Source: Hirsutella rhossiliensis | Lineage: Eukaryota; Ascomycota; Sordariomycetes; Hypocreales; Ophiocordycipitaceae | Length of the DNA: 64,000 nucleotides | Assembly (NCBI RefSeq): GCF_020360975.1 | Contig: NW_025408680.1 | Span: forward strand, 1,302,001 to 1,366,000 | Reading direction: 5' to 3' | Part shown: positions 60,247 through 64,000 of the stretch, in pieces | Numbering within the stretch: the stretch's first letter is position 1 | Layout of the letters: the number at the start of each line of letters is the position of its first letter | Notes under the pieces: model-generated | The model's input: only the letters and a program-made list of their open reading frames with translations | Database searches by the model: none | What the model was told of the DNA's origin: nothing | Translations under genes and position numbers: made by a program

Positions 60247-63200
60247 TTTTTTTTTAATTATTACTTATATATAGCCTCTAGGGCTATAGTAAAGCTAGTA
60301 GGGGCCTAGGCCTTTATTAGTAGTCCTAGCTAGTTATAGAGCCCGGGGGCTTATAACTAATTAGGGAAAGGGTAGCTATAAAAGCAATAATAAAGGAAAG
60401 GTTAGTTTAGTTCCTCCTACGCGGTAATTTTCCCCCCTAAGGGCCCTAGGGCCCTTAGGTTACTCCTTTTTAAGCTACTTAGCTATCCCTATCTCTATTT
60501 TAGCTAAGAAGGTTAAAAGGGCTTCCCTTCCTTCCTTAAAGCTATAGAGAATAGGTAGGCTAAGGGCCCTTTTCTATCTCTTAGAGGTCTAGTAAAGGAC
60601 CTCTCTTTCCCTCCTATAGTTTAGGCACCTTAGGATAAGGTGCCTAGCTATATACCTTCCTTAGCTATAGTAGTAGTTATCTTCGTTTACCTTATTAGTC
60701 CTTTTTAAGAAGGAAAATAAGAAGCCGGCCTTAAAGAGGAGCTAGTAAAAGGCCGAGAGGGTTAGCCTAGGCCTCCTTATAAGGTCCTTTTCTAGGCTAA
60801 GGGCTAGGCGGGGGGTCTTTTAAATAAATATATAGTACTTTCCTAGGCTCTTAGCCCTAAGGCCTTTAGCTGCCTTAGTAGCCTAGAGTCCCTTTTAATA
60901 GTACTTAGTAGCTTACTAGACCTTTCTTTATAAGTAACTAATAGAGACTAAGGGGGTCCCTTAGGTAGGGGCCCCTAAGCCTCTTTTAGCTAGCTAGTTA
61001 GCTAGCTCGTTACTAAAGATCCCTAGGTAGCTAAGGCACTAGTATAGCTATACGTTATAAAAGGCTTCTAAGCTAAATAGGAGCCTTTTAATATATATAG
61101 CTAGGTCTAAGAAACCTATAACCTTTTTTATAGCGGCTTAGCTATCTATAAAGATATAGGTATTTATAAGGGGGTTAAGAGGGCTAAGCTTTAAAGGCCG
61201 AGGCCTCTTAGCTAGGCCCTTTAAGACCCTTAGTATCGCGAATAGCTCTATATTAGCTACTTCGATTAAGGGCCCTAGGTTCTTATAGTATGCCTTAATA
61301 GGCCTATTTTCTAGGCCTATTTTATAAAAAGAGTAAGCGTTAGTTTCTATAAGGAACCCCTTAAGGCACCCTTTAAAGCTATTAGTATAAAAGGCTAAGG
61401 GCTATAACCTAAAGTCTTTTAGGCTAGCTAGGCTAGCTAAGAGGCGTTAGTATTACCTCTTGGCTAAGGGCTTTAAGGCCTCTATTATTATAATAAAGGC
61501 CTTAGGCTCTAGGGCCTATAAGGGCTCCTAGCTAGCTTTCCTTCTTTCTAAGTTATAATTAGGTCTTATAAAGGCTACTAGGTCTTTAAGGAGGTAGAAG
61601 AGCTATATATATAGCCTAATATAGCTTAAGGCCCTTAGGTCGGAGCCTAAGTCGGCGAGGTTATCCTATATAGCTAGGTTATAAGCCTACCTTATAAGGT
61701 AACTAAGTAAGAAATATAGGGTTTAAAGGGCGTAAGAGAAGTATACCCTTTTAAATTATACCTTTAGTAGTAGTAGGGCCGCTTTAGCTTTTAAACCCCT
61801 AATAAGGGATCCTTTAAAGGCCCTTAAGACCTTTAAAAGAGCTTAGTTTTATAGGCTTTAAAGAGGCTTTATAAGGCTCTTAAGGGTTTTAGGCCCCTTA
61901 TACTAAAGTTAGGCCCTATAGTCTACTATAGAGGTTATATAGGCCTAGTAGAGCTATTTAAAAGCTCTAAATAATAGGCCTTTTTATATAAAGGTTAGGT
62001 AGGATAGTCCTTTAAAAGCAGCTTATATAAAGGCTACCTTCTTCTTAATATATTATTTAAATAGGAGCCTAGAATTAAAAAAGACCCCTAGCTACTATAC
62101 TAAGGGCTTTGCCTAAAAGAATAAGCCTCCTACCGTTATACCCTTTAAAATAAGCTGCTATTACCTACTAAAGTAAATAAGTTCTATCTTTAAGGGGTTA
62201 AAGTAGACCCCTTAGTCTTTAGCTTATTTAAATAGGTTAGTAGCTATTACTTCTAGCTACTAAACGTTCTTCTTAGCTAAGGTTAACGTTATAGAGATAC
62301 TAAAGTTATCTATATAAGATAGCTAGTATCCCTTAGCCGCTAGTATCCCCCTTATATATAAGAGGAATAAAATAGGGCTAATAAAGGACACTTAGGGTAC
62401 TCCTATTACTAGGTTTATAAGGGGCTAAACTTATCCTTCGAAGGTTAGCTAGATCTTCCTTTTAGTAAGGAAGTAGTTTACCTAGCTTATAAGGGCCTTA
62501 AGGAAGTTTAATTCCCTTAGGACCCTTATAAGCTATTCTTTTAATACGAAATTAAAGGCGCCCTTTATATTTAATAAGAGGGTATTAGTAATAGCCTTCT
62601 TATTAAACTCCCGCTTCTTTTAGATATAGTATAAAAGGAGGAAGGCTATATCTATAGCTAACCGCTATTTTCGTCCCCTTAGCTATATAGGGTTTAGAAG
62701 CCCGGCTATATTAGCTAAATAGCTTTACTAGGTAGCGTATAGCTTTTCGAGGACCTTTCCTAAGTAGTTAAGTAGACTTATAACCTTATAGGCCTTAGGG
62801 ATAGTATAGTCTAGCTTATTTTACTTAAGAAGTATAATTCCTATAGCTTCCTTTTATACCTTAAGGTAGTATCCTTAGTTAAATAAAGCTTTATAGGCCC
62901 TATTAAAGACTATAGGGATAGCCTTATATATATATTATATAGGGAGGAAGCTAAGGGAGTCCGGGCTAAGGGCTTTCTTATTAAAAGAGCTAAAAATAGC
63001 CCTCTTAATCTTAGGGTCCTTTAGCTCTAGCTAGTCCTACTTAACTATAGCCTTACTACTTATCTAGCCCGGGGGCTCTTCTTTTTCTAAGCTCTAAGGG
63101 GGCTAAAGGGAGGGCTAAGGCTAGGGTCTAAGGTTAGAAAAAGGGTTATTAGGAAGGCCTCGTATTTTTCTATAAAGGTATTAGCTTTTACCTCTATCCC

Positions 63201-64000
63201 TTCTTTTATATATAAGATACTAAGAAGGGTAGGGTTAGCTCTAGCCTTAGTATAAAAAAAAGCTATAAAGACGTCCTTTCCTATTACTTTTATTAAGAAG
63301 CTCTCTTAGTATTACTTTTTAGTAGCCTTAATAATATACTTAAAGCTATTTTAGGCTTTTATAAAGCTCTTCTAGCGCTCCTTATCTTAAGCTAGCCTAT
63401 AAGCCTATTAGGCTAGGCTTAGGGCTTTCCGAAGGTAGGATAGCTCGTTAGTTTACTAGGGCTTAGATCCCTTATAAGGCCTCTTTTTCGGTATCGCTAC
63501 GTTTAAGGCCTCTATAAGGGTTCTTATTAAAAGGGAAGCTATCCCTTCTAAGTCGTTTTTTTTATAGCCCTCTCTATAGCTATAAGGAGGTCTTATTCCT
63601 TCTTAGCTAAGTATTCTAAAAATACCTTTTAGTCTACTTTCTTATAATTATAAGTAGTAGGCCTAGCTAGTAGTAGCCTATTAGGGCCCCTTAAGCTAGC
63701 TTTAAAGGCTATAGACTTATAATCTAAGCTTATAGCCTTTAAGAAGTAAAAGTTAGCTTAAGTTAGCTATTTAAAAGGGCTATAAAAAGCAAGGTTTATA
63801 ACTAAGGCCCCTTTTAAGCCTTTCTTTTAATAGGTGCCTTCTATAGCTACCTTAAGGTCTATTAATAAAGAAGCCTTATAGCGGTCGAGCTAGCTAATAA
63901 GGGCTTCTACCTTATAGGCCTTAAAGGGTTCCGTAAAAGGGTTTTAATAAAGGTAGTATAAGTTAAAGTCCCCTACTAATAGGAAGGGCTATTATAGGAG
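60247..64000 (-). mobile_element. LINE (Tad-like) retrotransposon, 5' part beyond window
   Basis: The element is on the minus strand with a nine-base poly-T at 60247-60255 as its poly(A) end. The preceding 60 bp match 5728-5798, which looks like a paralogous flank. From right to left come endonuclease, reverse transcriptase, RNase H and a Cys/His C-terminus. The 5' end lies outside the window. Confidence 0.8.
60590..64000 (-). pseudogene. LINE polyprotein remnant (endonuclease, RT, RNase H)
   Basis: Minus strand. The endonuclease GDFN motif is intact at 63962-63973 within LLVGDFNLYYLY-NPFTEP. The reverse transcriptase box is YIDN followed by FSIS at 62305-62316 (YIDD before RIP). RNase H is at about 60.9-61.35 kb (SFYKIGLENRPIKA, VANIELFAILR, YIFIDSQAAIKKV). 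The C-terminal zinc-like end near 60.6-60.7 kb reads GRYIARHLILRCLNYR. It once coded for target-primed reverse transcription. Gln and Trp stops show it is dead. Confidence 0.78.

Larger units (their letters stand above)
37400..64000. other. RIP-mutated AT-rich block, right
   Basis: Same mutational signature as the left block, with CA/TG depleted, TA enriched and CG retained. It is made of nested elements, listed separately. Gypsy-4 and Gypsy-5 are somewhat less mutated than the rest. Confidence 0.9.

Noticed and set aside
1..64000. CRISPR arrays, bacterial operons, tRNA or rRNA genes
   Set aside because: No regularly spaced direct repeats with unique spacers. No intact tRNA cloverleaf was noticed outside the SINE heads, and the sequence is clearly fungal.

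Overview
The window looks like a chromosome segment of a filamentous ascomycete (Pezizomycotina). About 57 of the 64 kb is AT-rich sequence in which CA/TG dinucleotides are almost gone and TA is greatly over-represented, while CG survives. That is the footprint of repeat-induced point mutation (RIP), so old transposon genes appear as long readable frames broken by TAA/TAG (from Gln and Trp codons) and by Cys-to-Tyr changes. A small unmutated island of normal composition lies at about 29.85-33.97 kb and 36.08-37.4 kb. Fungal-type intron signals (GTATGT, GCTAAC) and a secreted class II-type heme peroxidase also fit this assignment. No species can be named from the sequence alone.

Left block (1-29.6 kb): an old Helitron-like element on the minus strand is cut into pieces by later insertions. 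These are Copia-1 (1-5709, 5' end outside the window), a tRNA-derived SINE (7336-8100, 15-bp target duplication), Copia-2 (9258-15486, 694-bp LTRs, GATAT/AATAT duplication) and Gypsy-B (19002-26555, minus strand, 186-bp LTRs, ACTAC duplication). Gypsy-B itself carries a solo Copia-1-type LTR (25506-26073).

Island (29.6-37.4 kb): a GTTCCTCAAGGC minisatellite is followed by one convincing host gene on the minus strand (33603 to 30808). I read this gene as a single two-exon gene of about 909 codons: signal peptide, class II-type peroxidase domain, Ser/Thr-rich repeats, a ten-cysteine module, Pro/Ala/Gln-rich repeats and a GPI-anchor-like tail. Next come a degraded piggyBac transposon with 40-bp terminal inverted repeats (33978-36077), a promoter-like stretch before a doubtful short ORF, and an unmutated fragment of LINE RNase H.

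Right block (37.4-64 kb): a Gypsy pol fragment is interrupted by a second SINE copy, which is interrupted by Gypsy-4 (38800-56217, 706-bp LTRs, TATAT duplication), which is interrupted by Gypsy-5 (47391-55271, 484-bp LTRs, ATTAC duplication). Beyond lie an unassigned AT-rich stretch, a third SINE copy in the opposite orientation, a LINE endonuclease fragment, and a second LINE on the minus strand that runs off the window end.

The transposon genes are all inactivated remnants. The peroxidase fusion gene is the only gene I would call functional. The points most worth following are the peroxidase/GPI fusion, the SINE family, accessory zinc-motif frames near the 3' ends of the Gypsy elements, and the GG-T(n)-CC arrays before the 3' LTR of both Copia elements. 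Boundaries stated to the base are LTRs, target duplications, terminal repeats and the peroxidase gene. Coordinates of degraded coding regions are approximate.
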